NCBI GenBank assembly: GCA_902786265.1
Contig: CADACE010000010.1
Span: forward strand, 50,774-114,773
Source: an uncultured Chloroflexota bacterium
GTDB lineage: Bacteria > Chloroflexota > Anaerolineae > Anaerolineales > Anaerolineaceae
Direction: 5' to 3'
DNA: 64,000 nt
In this document: positions 44,594 through 53,367 of the stretch, one piece after another
Layout of the letters: each line of letters opens with the position of its first letter
Position numbering within the stretch: position 1 is the stretch's first letter
Made by a program: the position numbers and the translations under genes
Notes under the pieces: generated by a model
Database searches by the model: none
Seen by the model: the letters and a program-made list of their open reading frames with translations, nothing else
What the model was told of the DNA's origin: nothing

Positions 44594-45841
44594 ATGAAAA
44601 AGAGTATTTCGTTATTTTTTATCGTTTTGACGATCGCTGTACTTATGGTTTCCGCAGCATTCGCTGATGAAGAACCGATCCGAATCGGTACCATTTACGC
44701 CATGTCCGGCGGCAACGCTGCCATTGGTGAAAACATTCTGCGCGGTATTGATTTTGCTGTTGCTGAAATCAACGCGAAGGGCGGCGTGAACGGCCGTATG
44801 CTGGAAGTTGTCCGCGGCGACCATGCCGGTGACCCTGCCCAGGGCCGTTCCGAAGCTGAACGTCTGATCACCCAGGAACACGTCGACGTAATGATGGGCT
44901 GCCATATGTCCACCGTCACCGAAGTTGTTGCCCAGGTCTGCACCCAGTACGGCGTCCCGATGATCACCGCTATCTCCACGCTGGACCGTCTGACCGACGC
45001 GGATCATGAGGATATGGATTTCTTCTTCCGCCTCTGCCCGCTCAACTCCGTCTATGTTGAAGACATGCTCAAATATTTGAAGGATTCCGCTGAACAGACC
45101 GGCCAGGAAATCAAGAAGATCGCCATCTTCACAGACCGCGCTGCCATCGGCCAGGAACTGATCCGCTGCGTTGAACTGTTCGCTGCTGACTACGGCTTTG
45201 ATGTCGTTGCTGTTGTTGACTACTCCTCCAACGCTACCGACCTCTCCGCCCAGGTCCTTGCCCTCAAACAGGCTGACCCGGATGCCATCCTCTGCGATTC
45301 CTACATCGGCGACGCGACCCTGTTCGTTCAGACCCTCAAGGCCCAGAACTACATCCCGAAGATGATCGTTGCCAAAGCCAACGGTTTCACCGATCCGGCC
45401 TTCATCGCCAACCTCGGTGCAGCTGCCAACGGCGTTGCTTCTGTTGTTGAATTCAACCCCGACCTCATCAACGGTCAGGAAATCAATGAAGAATTCAAGG
45501 CTCAGTACGGCGTCAACATGAACGGTCACTCCGCTGAATCCTACACTGTTGTGTGGATCTTCAAGACCGCTATCGAAGCTGCCGGCTCCACCGATGGCGA
45601 AGCTGTCCGCGACGCGCTGGCCGCTCTGGATATCCAGGGTGAATTCCCCGGCGGACGCAAGATCGTCCTTCCGTATGACCGGATCAAATTCGAAAACTAT
45701 GAACTGGCCGGTGCCCCGCACTATCGCGATAACACCTCCGCGTCTGTCGCGATCGCCCAGGTTCAGGATGGCGAATGGAAGACCGTCTGGCCGTTCAGCT
45801 TCACTGACACCCAGATCCTCTACCCCGCTCCGCTTCAGTAA
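44594..45841 (+). CDS. livJ: Branched-chain amino-acid binding protein LivJ/K
   Basis: A 415-residue periplasmic-type binding protein with signal peptide (MKKSISLFFIVLTIAVLMVSAAFA). The mature part starts with EEPIRIGTIYAMSGGNAAIGENILRGIDFAVAEIN, the LivJ/Peripla_BP_6 opening, with GDHAGDPAQGRSEAERLI following. It lacks a lipobox, which is unusual for a cell without an outer membrane, so either another anchor is used or the organism has a periplasm. Codon use is heavily biased to C-ending codons, suggesting high expression. AGGAAGG is 5 bases before the ATG. Last gene of the liv operon, separated from livF by 264 bases. Confidence 0.92.
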   Translation: MKKSISLFFIVLTIAVLMVSAAFADEEPIRIGTIYAMSGGNAAIGENILRGIDFAVAEINAKGGVNGRMLEVVRGDHAGDPAQGRSEAERLITQEHVDVMMGCHMSTVTEVVAQVCTQYGVPMITAISTLDRLTDADHEDMDFFFRLCPLNSVYVEDMLKYLKDSAEQTGQEIKKIAIFTDRAAIGQELIRCVELFAADYGFDVVAVVDYSSNATDLSAQVLALKQADPDAILCDSYIGDATLFVQTLKAQNYIPKMIVAKANGFTDPAFIANLGAAANGVASVVEFNPDLINGQEINEEFKAQYGVNMNGHSAESYTVVWIFKTAIEAAGSTDGEAVRDALAALDIQGEFPGGRKIVLPYDRIKFENYELAGAPHYRDNTSASVAIAQVQDGEWKTVWPFSFTDTQILYPAPLQ

Positions 45842-45881
45842 TACAGATCTGAGACACGATCAGAAATAACTGCCAAAAACG

Positions 45882-45909
45882 ACTGCCCCATCCCCGGGGC
45901 AGTTTTTTT
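45882..45909 (+). terminator. Rho-independent terminator of the liv operon
   Basis: 8-bp GC-rich stem ACTGCCCC (45882-45889) / GGGGCAGT (45896-45903), 6-base loop, then six T. It lies 41 bases after the livJ stop. Confidence 0.85.
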
Positions 45910-45914
45910 ATCAA

Positions 45915-45979
45915 GGTGCCGAGGGATCGTTTCTCCCCGGCGCACGCAGTGTGTCCGGGAGAAATGATCCCACGGCGCC
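45915..45979. repeat. Palindrome between convergent operons
   Basis: Arms GGGATCGTTTCTCCC (45923-45937) and GGGAGAAATGATCCC (45957-45971) with one mismatch, extended outward by GGTGCCG / CGGCGCC. A GC-rich loop lies between. Probably a repeat element or a transcription buffer between the liv and sugar operons. Confidence 0.6.
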
Positions 45980-46083
45980 GTCACCGGTGCATGGAGCGGG
46001 AGCTGACGGGGTACAGGCTTTCGGGCCGGTTCCCATGTATAAATGCGACGCAAAGGATCAATCACCCGAGGTCTCTTATCCGC

Positions 46084-46121
46084 AAAAAAAGAGTGTGTCC
46101 CGATGTTCACAGAGACACACT
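46084..46121 (-). terminator. Rho-independent terminator of the pentose island
   Basis: Read on the minus strand: AGTGTGTC (46121-46114) pairs with GACACACT (46099-46092), a 14-base loop, then a run of seven T (46090-46084). It lies about 30 bases beyond the last permease stop. Confidence 0.8.
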
Positions 46122-46149
46122 CCAATTCTAAAGAATTGCCGATCCGGTA

Positions 46150-47121
46150 TTACTTGATGACCTTCAGCGCTTTGCGGTCGATCGTCAGGGCGACGAAGAT
46201 GAGGAAGATCACGCCCTTGATGAGCTGCTGGGTCGCGGAGTCATAGCCCATCATAACGAGGCCGTTGTTCAAAACGGTGTACATCAGGGTACCGACAACG
46301 ATGTTGGAGAAGCGGACCTTGGCGCCGCCGGTGATCGGCAGGCCGCCCAGAACGAGGGAGATCAGGATCTGGGTCTCCAGCTGGTTCCCCGCGGTGGAGG
46401 TGATGGAACCGACTTTGATGACGTTCACGAAAGCGGCCAGACCGGTGAGGGCACCCGCCTGAACGAAGACCAGGAATTTCACCAGGTCGGTGCGGACGCC
46501 GGAAAAGCGTGCGGCGGTTTCACCGGAGCCGATGGCTTTGATGTCGTTGCCGATGTGGGTAAACTGGAAGTAAAAGAAGCCGAGGAGGAGTACAGCAAGG
46601 GTGATGCCGATCTTCAGCCCGTCCTGATCCAGCGCCTTGATGGCTTTGGACGCGGGCACAGCCGTTTCCGTCGTCAGATAAGCGCACACTCCCCGGAACA
46701 GGTACATCGTACAAATCGTGACGATGAAGCTCGGCAGCTTGAATTTGACGTGGAAGAACCCGTTGACAGCGCCGATGGCGGCACCGGTCGCGACACCGCC
46801 GAGGATCGCCAGCGGGATGCTTTTGAAGGAAAGCATGCTGATGACGATCGAAGCGACGCCCAGTGTTGACCCTTCCGTGAAGTCAATGGAACCCAGCGTC
46901 ATGATAAAGAAAACACCGGTAGCGACGATCGCGGGGTAATAAACCTGGGAAAGCAGCAGGCGCATGCGTTTGGGTGTCAGCAGCTTCCCTTCGGTGAGAA
47001 TGTTCATCACGATCACGATCACAAGCAGACCGATAAACGGCAGCAGTGCCTTGAATTGATCTCCGCTGAAGAAGGCGCGGAGCTTTGACTGTTCATTATT
47101 TTTTGATTTAATATTTTCCAT
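46150..47121 (-). CDS. CUT2 sugar ABC permease, second transporter, subunit B
   Basis: A 323-residue permease of the RbsC/AraH type with eight to ten helices. The motifs are typical: GVFFIMTLGSIDFTEGSTLG, FIVTICTMYLFRGVC, the coupling loop IGSGETAARFSGVRTDLVKFLVFVQAG and VLGGLPITGG. In RbsC the SID is the common LSVG segment, here FTEGS, a conservative family variant. It is the last gene of the island and ends in a strong terminator. With the permease at 48644 it should form a heterodimeric channel. The ribosome site AAGGAG is 8 bases before the ATG. Confidence 0.88.
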   Translation of the reverse strand: MENIKSKNNEQSKLRAFFSGDQFKALLPFIGLLVIVIVMNILTEGKLLTPKRMRLLLSQVYYPAIVATGVFFIMTLGSIDFTEGSTLGVASIVISMLSFKSIPLAILGGVATGAAIGAVNGFFHVKFKLPSFIVTICTMYLFRGVCAYLTTETAVPASKAIKALDQDGLKIGITLAVLLLGFFYFQFTHIGNDIKAIGSGETAARFSGVRTDLVKFLVFVQAGALTGLAAFVNVIKVGSITSTAGNQLETQILISLVLGGLPITGGAKVRFSNIVVGTLMYTVLNNGLVMMGYDSATQQLIKGVIFLIFVALTIDRKALKVIK

Positions 47122-47133
47122 CTTTTGCGCTCC

Positions 47134-48633
47134 TTATACCATCTTCGCGATCAAATCGTTTTCATCCAGCTTTTCACTGCGGAAAAATTCACCATTGATC
47201 TTTCCGTCTTTCATAATGAAGATCCGGTCGGACATCCCGAGCAGTTCCGGGATTTCCTCGGAGATCATGATGATGGATTTCCCCTGTTTCTTCAAATCCT
47301 GCATGAGGGCATAAATGGCCTGTTTGACTTTCACGTCAATACCGCGGGTCGGGGAATCCAATACCAGAATATCAGAGCCTTTCCCCATCCAGCGCGCCAG
47401 GACGACCTTCTGCTTGTTGCCGCCGGAGAGGTCAGAGACAAACTGGTGGACAGAGCTCATCTTTGTCTGCATATCTGCCGCGTGTTTCTTAGAGAAATTC
47501 GTCAGCTTTCTGGAACTCAGCAGTTTGTGTACTGCCAGGTCATAAATGGAAGGCAGAACAATGTTGTTGCGGATGGATTCGTTGAGAATGATGGATTCAT
47601 TATCGCGGTCCTTGGAAGCGTAAGCGATAGAGTGTTTGATGGCGGTCGGAATGTCATTGATGGCAGTTCCGTCCGCGAGTGTAACACTGCCTTCGCGGTC
47701 CCAGGAGGCCCCGAAGATGGCTTTCCCGACTTCATGCATACCGCATTCGGAAAGTCCGCCGAACCCGAGGATCTCACCCTTGTGCAGGTCAAAACTGATG
47801 TCGTAGATCTGCTTCGGAACGGTGACGTTCCTGATGCTCATCACTACTTCATCAGAAACCGGATTGCCGTAATCGGTGCGGTAGTACGCATTGCCGATCT
47901 CACGGCCGACCATCAGGCGTTTCAGGTCGTCTTCCGTGACGTCTTTGGTCTTGACGGTGTCGATGTATTCGCCATCCCGGAGGATCGTGACGGTATCGGT
48001 ATGTTCAAGGACTTCACCAAGGTCATGGCTGATGAAGATTACGGAGCGCCCGTCCGCGCGGACCTGATCCATGATCTTATAGAGTTCGAGACGTCCGTTC
48101 TGGGAAAGCGCGGTGGTGGTTTCATCGACGACCAGGATCTTCGGTTTCATGTAAGTCGCCTTGACAATTTCAACCAGCTTGCGGTCTTCAAAATTATACT
48201 GGTCGATCATGGCGGCGGCGTTGATGCGTCCGAATCCGTATTCGTTCAGCAGCCGCTGGGCTTCTTTGTTCATGGCGGCGGAATTTTTTACGATACCATT
48301 CATGAACGGTTCTTCATGGCCGAGGAAGATGTTTTCAGCCACGGTCAGACCGGAAAGGGTTCCCATTTCCTGCACGATGATGGCGACGCCCTGGTTGTTG
48401 GCTTCCACCTGGTTGCGGGCGTGGAGTTCCTTTCCGTCCAGGATGAATTTACCGCCGCCGATGGTGTAAATGCCGCACAGCATCTGGGAAAAAGTGCTTT
48501 TCCCGGATCCGTTTTCACCGATAAGACCGCGGATCTCTCCGGCGTCGATGGTCAGGGATACATTGTCCACGGCATGGGTGATATCAAATTTTTTGTCGAT
48601 ATTTTCAGCGACCAATAAAGTTTTCTCTGCCAT
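47134..48633 (-). CDS. CUT2 sugar ABC ATPase (RbsA-like), second transporter, degenerate sites
   Basis: A 499-residue double ATPase. Domain 1 has Walker A GENGSGKST and Walker B VVDETTTAL with the Glu; its signature position reads YNFEDRKLVEI in place of LSVGQQQ. Domain 2 has a degenerate Walker A (GGLSECGMHE), an intact signature LSGGNKQKV, and Walker B LVLDSPTRGID, where Ser replaces the catalytic Glu. So only one composite site (domain 1 Walker motifs with domain 2 signature) looks able to hydrolyse ATP. The companion ATPase at 57099 keeps DEPTRGID. Gene neighbours are its two permeases, each within 12 bases. Confidence 0.88.
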   Translation of the reverse strand: MAEKTLLVAENIDKKFDITHAVDNVSLTIDAGEIRGLIGENGSGKSTFSQMLCGIYTIGGGKFILDGKELHARNQVEANNQGVAIIVQEMGTLSGLTVAENIFLGHEEPFMNGIVKNSAAMNKEAQRLLNEYGFGRINAAAMIDQYNFEDRKLVEIVKATYMKPKILVVDETTTALSQNGRLELYKIMDQVRADGRSVIFISHDLGEVLEHTDTVTILRDGEYIDTVKTKDVTEDDLKRLMVGREIGNAYYRTDYGNPVSDEVVMSIRNVTVPKQIYDISFDLHKGEILGFGGLSECGMHEVGKAIFGASWDREGSVTLADGTAINDIPTAIKHSIAYASKDRDNESIILNESIRNNIVLPSIYDLAVHKLLSSRKLTNFSKKHAADMQTKMSSVHQFVSDLSGGNKQKVVLARWMGKGSDILVLDSPTRGIDVKVKQAIYALMQDLKKQGKSIIMISEEIPELLGMSDRIFIMKDGKINGEFFRSEKLDENDLIAKMV

Positions 48634-48643
48634 ACCGTCCCCC

Positions 48644-49594
48644 TTATTTCACCACGCTGCCCTTTGCACCGCGGGCAGTCAGTGAAACGATTACCAGAAG
48701 CGCGGCGCCTGTCACCACATTCTGGATGGTGGTCGGGGCACCGAGGGCGATAAAGCCATTGAAGATGAGTGAAATAATGAATTCACCGACGATAATGGCA
48801 GTGATCGGCTGACCGTATTTGCGGAAGGCAATGCCGAAGAAGGTCCCCATGAGCGGCTGGAAGTTGCGGCTCATGGTGCTCATGCCGGTGAGTGCGGTCA
48901 TCGTGGTACCATAAGATACGGAAAGGATCGCCATGATGCCGACAAAGAAATGCAGCAGCATAAAACCGATCAGCTTATATTTCTTGACGTCGATACCCAT
49001 GTTCTTCGCGGTGAATTCGTTGGAGCCGATCGCGTTGCAGTAGGTGCCGATCTTGGTGTAATTCAGTATGAAATACATGAAGATAAAAGCCAGCAGTGCG
49101 AGAATGATGTTGCCCGGGGCGCTGCTGAAAAAGCGCAGATTTTCAGGGAGTGTCTGTTTTTCACCGCCCGCAACATAAACAGCTACGGATTCAAAAATGA
49201 GCATCAAACCGACCGTGACGATCATGGACGGGACGTTCAGTTTGTTATACAGGAAACCGATGAGCAGACCGATGAGCGTGCCGCAGCCGAGGCATCCGAG
49301 AATAAACCCGGGATAGCCAAATTGCTTTGAGAGGATCACACCCACGATGGATGAAAGCACGACGTTCGAACCGACAGCGAAATCGAACAGCCCCATCACA
49401 ACGATGAAATATAATCCGCAGCCGCCGACAGCGTAGATGATGGATGATTGCAGATAGGAGTAAAGGTTTGCCGGTGAGCCGAAGTTATTCGGCGTCAGGA
49501 TCTTGAATACTCCGTAAAAAAAGATCAGCATAGCAAAAAGCAGCACGAAACCATAATATCTGCTGCCTTTGAGTTTTTCCAGTTTCTGAGCCAT
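48644..49594 (-). CDS. CUT2 sugar ABC permease, second transporter, subunit A
   Basis: A 316-residue RbsC-like permease; IVVMGLFDFAVGSNVVLSSIVGV and the coupling loop IGSNEFTAKNMGIDVKKYKLIGFMLLHF are the diagnostic parts. It differs clearly from the other permease of the same system, hence a hetero-oligomer. AAGGAATAAAAA precedes the ATG. Between it and the binding-protein gene is a 150-base gap with a heptad array and a GC-rich stretch. Confidence 0.88.
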   Translation of the reverse strand: MAQKLEKLKGSRYYGFVLLFAMLIFFYGVFKILTPNNFGSPANLYSYLQSSIIYAVGGCGLYFIVVMGLFDFAVGSNVVLSSIVGVILSKQFGYPGFILGCLGCGTLIGLLIGFLYNKLNVPSMIVTVGLMLIFESVAVYVAGGEKQTLPENLRFFSSAPGNIILALLAFIFMYFILNYTKIGTYCNAIGSNEFTAKNMGIDVKKYKLIGFMLLHFFVGIMAILSVSYGTTMTALTGMSTMSRNFQPLMGTFFGIAFRKYGQPITAIIVGEFIISLIFNGFIALGAPTTIQNVVTGAALLVIVSLTARGAKGSVVK

Positions 49595-49610
49595 TTTTTA
49601 TTCCTTGATA

Positions 49611-49686
49611 GGGGTCAGGGGTCAGGGGTCAGGGATCAGTCGGTGCGCAGTCTGCTGACACCTGAAACCTGACACCTGATACCTAA
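49611..49686. repeat. Two heptad arrays between binding-protein and permease genes
   Basis: Block one (49611-49638): GGGGTCA three times, then GGGATCA. Block two (49659-49686): CACCTGA, AACCTGA, CACCTGA, TACCTAA. The blocks are near-complementary (TCAGG/CCTGA), so they can fold together. Block one ends 16 bases before the permease start and makes the mRNA strand C-rich there. Confidence 0.7.
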
Positions 49687-49747
49687 TATTCCCCGGGGAG
49701 CGGGAGTGCCGCGCCTGGCATCCCGCCCCTCAGGGAATGAAACAATC

Positions 49748-50866
49748 TTATTTGGCGTGGCGGGCCACAACGTCTTCAACAGACAGGGCTGCGCAGGCAG
49801 CGGCCAGATCTTCGTACGGCAGTTCAGCCAGGGCTTTGATTTCATCCTGGTAGTACGGCAGTTCGGTGCCGGTGAAGTAAGCGCCATAGTCGGCGTAGTC
49901 TTCAGAGGAAGCAACGAACATGTACGGGAAGACCATGTCATAGAAACCATCGGTGGAGACAGGGTAGTTGCCCTTAATGGCGTTGTAGACCATCAGGAAG
50001 GCGAAGAACGGGTCAGCATAGTGACCGCCGGATTCAACAGCCATGGCGCCTGTTTCCAGCTTGACATCCAGGTCGGGGAGGAAGTCGGTGGAAGCAACAG
50101 CGATCTTGCCGGTCAGGCCTTTCGCTTCGATGCCGGCGATAGCGCCCAGGAGGGTGTCGCCGCCGCCGCCCGCAACGATGAGGGCGTCGATATCAGGATT
50201 GGCGTCAATGATGGCTTCGGCAGTGGCACGGCCGGTATCGGTGGTGGTGCGGCCATACTGCGGTTCAAGCAGAACCATCTGATCATCCGGATGAGCTTCG
50301 TTCCAGGCTTCAACACCGGCTTTGTAACCGGACCAGCGGCCAAGGAATGTGGCATCGCCCGGTTCCCAGCCTTCCAAACCGATCTTGCGGCAGCCTTTTT
50401 CACCGAGTTTGGTGACCAGGGTCTTACCGTTGTCGAATTCGGATTCATGGACTGCGCCGACATAGTACGGGGAAGTAACAGCCTGTTCATATTCGTCCGG
50501 GTTGGCTTCCGGGTCGATCACACGGAAGAACTGGGCGACATACATTTCGTTTTCATCAGCTGTCTTGATGACGGAACCCATTTCAGCGGAAGCGGAGTTG
50601 CAGATGATGATACCATCGCAGTCAGCCAGTGCCAGGGTTTCGGCAGAAGCGGTGACCTGCTCGGAGATGTGAGCCTGGTCGACCCACTGGGTTTCAACAT
50701 CAAGAGCTTCAGCAGCGGCGTCGATGAGGCGCTTTACTTCGCTGCCGAGGGTATCGGTGGAGCTCCAAATGGAAATACCGATTTTAATTTTGTCATCCGC
50801 GGAAGCGGAGGCGACTACGCCGCAAAGCATGGTCAGAGCCAAAAGCAACACGACAAATTTCTTCAT
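49748..50866 (-). CDS. Sugar ABC substrate-binding protein, second transporter
   Basis: 372 residues with signal peptide (MKKFVVLLLALTMLCGVVASASA). The mature part is a Peripla_BP_4 fold: KIKIGISIWSSTDTLGSEVKRLIDAA, IICNSASAEMGSVIKTADE, GRWSGYKAGVEAW, ALIVAGGGGDTLLGAIAGIEAKG. There is no lipobox. The open frame begins at 50938 but the signal peptide starts at the ATG at 50866, preceded by AAAGGAG. As it follows araD and shares the operon, the ligand is probably L-arabinose, an arabinoside or a related pentose; direct evidence is lacking. A 161-bp heptad array separates it from araD. Confidence 0.88.
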   Translation of the reverse strand: MKKFVVLLLALTMLCGVVASASADDKIKIGISIWSSTDTLGSEVKRLIDAAAEALDVETQWVDQAHISEQVTASAETLALADCDGIIICNSASAEMGSVIKTADENEMYVAQFFRVIDPEANPDEYEQAVTSPYYVGAVHESEFDNGKTLVTKLGEKGCRKIGLEGWEPGDATFLGRWSGYKAGVEAWNEAHPDDQMVLLEPQYGRTTTDTGRATAEAIIDANPDIDALIVAGGGGDTLLGAIAGIEAKGLTGKIAVASTDFLPDLDVKLETGAMAVESGGHYADPFFAFLMVYNAIKGNYPVSTDGFYDMVFPYMFVASSEDYADYGAYFTGTELPYYQDEIKALAELPYEDLAAACAALSVEDVVARHAK

Positions 50867-50958
50867 GATAAATTTCTCCTTTTTTTGATCAGACTTTTGT
50901 CCCGGACATTCAGCAGGCGCACCTTTTGTCCAAAACAAAGGTCGATTTTACGTTTTCA

Positions 50959-51119
50959 GGGGCCGGGGACCGGGAGCCGGTAGTCAGTAATCAGTGATCG
51001 GTAACCAGTGATCAACAGTTATCAGCCACCAACCGCCAGTCACCTAATCCCTAATCCCTAATCCCTAGTCCCTAATTCCTAGTCCCTAATTCCTAGTCCC
51101 TAGTCCCTAATTCCCCTAA
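50959..51119 (-). repeat. 23-unit heptad array between araD and the second binding-protein gene
   Basis: Strict 7-base phase over 161 bp. On the plus strand it runs from GGGGCCG, GGGACCG, GGAGCCG through GTAGTCA, GTAATCA, GTGATCG, GTAACCA, GTGATCA, to CCAGTCA and then ten units of CCTAATC, CCTAGTC or CCTAATT. It reaches into the stop codon of araD. In the minus-strand mRNA the last part becomes repeated GGGATTA, the telomere-like G-quadruplex pattern. Units change gradually along the array, as expected for slippage and drift. Confidence 0.85.
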
Positions 51120-51808
51120 ATCTGCCCGTAATAGGCGTTTTTCCCGTGTTTGCGCAGGTAGTGCTTGTCGAGCAGGGTCTGCTGCATATCCGGAAGTGCG
51201 GGATAAAGCATTTCCGCGTGATAGTTCATTTCCGCGACGGTTTCCATCACCAGCATGTTATGGACCGCGTTGAAGGGATCGGTCCCCCAGGCAAACGGGC
51301 CGTGGGAATGGACGAGCACACCCGGAATGGCATCCGGATCGATCTCACGGAAGGTTTCCGCGATCACGTTGCCGGTTTCCAGTTCATACTTTCCTTTGAT
51401 CTCCGCGTCGGTCATCTTGCGGGTGCAGGGGATGGCGCCGTAGAAATAGTCTCCGTGGGTGGTCCCGAGCGGGCGGATCGGCACACCGGCCTGGGCATAG
51501 GAAACAGCCCATTTGCTGTGGGTGTGGACCACACCGCCGATGTTCGGAAAGGCGTTGTACAGCACCACATGTGTCGCGGTGTCGCTGGAAGGCTTATACT
51601 TCCCTTCAACCTTTTCCCCGGTCTCGATGCTTACAACCACCATATCTTCCGGCTTGAGTTCGTCATATTCCACGCCGCTGGGTTTGATGACCATCAGTTT
51701 CGATTCACGATCGATCCCGGAAACATTGCCCCAGGTGAAGATCACCAGGTTATATTTCGGGAGGAGCATGTTGGCTTCATAAACCTGTTTTTTCAGTTCT
51801 TCGAGCAT
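51116..51808 (-). CDS. araD: L-ribulose-5-phosphate 4-epimerase
   Basis: A 230-residue class II aldolase-family epimerase, last step of arabinose entry to the pentose-phosphate pathway (L-ribulose-5-phosphate to D-xylulose-5-phosphate). It closely follows the enteric AraD sequence along its whole length: [46 protein letters not shown] with two zinc histidines, [31 protein letters not shown] with the third zinc histidine and [18 protein letters not shown] at the end. The stop lies within a heptad array. One base separates its start region from araB. Confidence 0.97.
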   Translation of the reverse strand: MLEELKKQVYEANMLLPKYNLVIFTWGNVSGIDRESKLMVIKPSGVEYDELKPEDMVVVSIETGEKVEGKYKPSSDTATHVVLYNAFPNIGGVVHTHSKWAVSYAQAGVPIRPLGTTHGDYFYGAIPCTRKMTDAEIKGKYELETGNVIAETFREIDPDAIPGVLVHSHGPFAWGTDPFNAVHNMLVMETVAEMNYHAEMLYPALPDMQQTLLDKHYLRKHGKNAYYGQI

Positions 51809-51809
51809 T

Positions 51810-53363
51810 TTACAAAAATCTCCTTACGGCCATTCTTTCAACATCAAGACAGCTCTTATAGTTTTCGATGAACCTGTTGAAACCGTCAACTTCAGCTTTT
51901 TCAGCCATGATCGTATTGGATTCACAGCCGGCGAACACTTTGTTGTCGAGGTAATCTTCCAGAGATTCATTTTCATCACGCCACAGGGTATAAGCGCACA
52001 GCAGCGCCATGCCGTACGGGCCGCCTTCTCCGGCTGTCTTCATGACAGAGACCGGCGCGTTGATGGCGGCGGAGAGCATGCGCTGTCCGACTTCTTCGGT
52101 CTTGAAGAAACCGCCGTGACCGTAGATCTTGTCGATCTCCACATTTTCCTGCGCGAGGATGTCCATACCGATCTTCAGGGTCGCAAGTGCGCTGTACAGG
52201 TGGGTGCGCATGAAATTGGCAAGGGTGAAATGGCTGTCGGCCTTGCGGATGAAGAGTGGGCGCCCTTCATTCATATCGGTGACGCCTTCCCCGGAATAGT
52301 AGTTGAAACTGATCAGGTCGCCGCAGTCATTTTCTCCCTTCAGCGCTTCCTGGAACAGTTTGGTGTAAAGCGTATTGGTGCCGACTTTCAGCGTAAAGAG
52401 CTCAAGCGTTTCATTTATGAGGCTGACCCAGGCGTTGATATCGCTGGTGCAGTTGTTACAGTGTACCATGGCGACAGGTTTGCCGGCAGGCGTGGTGACC
52501 ATATCGATTTCCGGATGAACATCCAGCTGCTTGTCAACGACGACCATGGCAAAGTCACTGGTCCCGGCGGAAACGTTCCCGGTCCGGACACGGACGCTGT
52601 TGGTCGCGACCATCCCGGTCCCGGCATCCCCTTCGCAGGGAACCATCGGGATCCCGGCTTTCAGTTCACCGCTGGGGTCAAGGTACAAAGCCCCTTCCGG
52701 GGTGAGTACGCCGGCATCATCCCCGGCATTCAGCACCTGCGGCAGCATGCTCAGCAGATCCAGATTTGTCAGTTCATTGAATATCTGAACCATCTTCGCG
52801 TCATACTGTCCGGTGGCGCTGTCGATCGGGAACATACCGCTGGCTTCCCCGACACCCATAACCTTTTTTCCGGTCAGTTTATAATGGACGTAGCCGGCCA
52901 GTGTAGTGATATAGGCAATGTTCGGGACATGCTCTTCCTTGTTCAGGATCGCCTGGAAAAGATGGGCAATGGACCAGCGCTGCGGAATGTTGAAACCGAA
53001 TTTCGAGGTCAGCGACTCAGCCGCCTGCCCGGTAATGGTGTTGCGCCAGGTGCGGAATTCGCATAGCTGTTTATCGTCCTTATCAAAGGGCAGATAGCCG
53101 TGCATCATGGCGGAAATGCCCATGGCGCCGGTGGTTGTCAGTGTCTGCGCGTATTTTTCCTTTACGTCTCTCTTCAGGTCAGCGAAGCAGGTCTGAAGAC
53201 CCTTTTCAACTTCATCCAGGGAATAGGTCCAGATGCCGTTGACCAGGCTGTTTTCCCAGGTGAAAGAGCCTGAGGCAAGGACCTGATGATCCCTGCCCAG
53301 CAGGACAGATTTGATCCGGGTCGAACCAAGTTCAATACCGATTACAGTTTCTTTCAGATCCAT
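51810..53363 (-). CDS. araB: L-ribulokinase (FGGY family)
   Basis: A 517-residue FGGY sugar kinase. The opening [15 protein letters not shown] is the phosphate-1 motif; [14 protein letters not shown] supplies the second ATP contact, and [22 protein letters not shown] with [13 protein letters not shown] forms the C-terminal signature. Its place between araA and araD identifies the substrate as L-ribulose. The sequence pattern is nearer to the xylulokinase-like kinase found in clostridial arabinose clusters than to E. coli AraB. Four bases separate it from the araA stop. Confidence 0.9.
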   Translation of the reverse strand: MDLKETVIGIELGSTRIKSVLLGRDHQVLASGSFTWENSLVNGIWTYSLDEVEKGLQTCFADLKRDVKEKYAQTLTTTGAMGISAMMHGYLPFDKDDKQLCEFRTWRNTITGQAAESLTSKFGFNIPQRWSIAHLFQAILNKEEHVPNIAYITTLAGYVHYKLTGKKVMGVGEASGMFPIDSATGQYDAKMVQIFNELTNLDLLSMLPQVLNAGDDAGVLTPEGALYLDPSGELKAGIPMVPCEGDAGTGMVATNSVRVRTGNVSAGTSDFAMVVVDKQLDVHPEIDMVTTPAGKPVAMVHCNNCTSDINAWVSLINETLELFTLKVGTNTLYTKLFQEALKGENDCGDLISFNYYSGEGVTDMNEGRPLFIRKADSHFTLANFMRTHLYSALATLKIGMDILAQENVEIDKIYGHGGFFKTEEVGQRMLSAAINAPVSVMKTAGEGGPYGMALLCAYTLWRDENESLEDYLDNKVFAGCESNTIMAEKAEVDGFNRFIENYKSCLDVERMAVRRFL

Positions 53364-53367
53364 CGTT

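Noticed and set aside
47125..48618. A 497-codon open frame on the plus strand opposite the RbsA-like ATPase gene
   Set aside because: It is an exact antisense shadow of a well-recognised ABC ATPase. The product has no known motifs, and similar long shadows lie opposite ytfQ, livJ, fumC, the flavodiiron gene, the alcohol dehydrogenase and the binding protein at 49748, as expected from the codon bias.
50959..51119. CRISPR array
   Set aside because: Units are 7 bp without spacers; there are no 25-40 bp repeats and no cas genes anywhere in the window.
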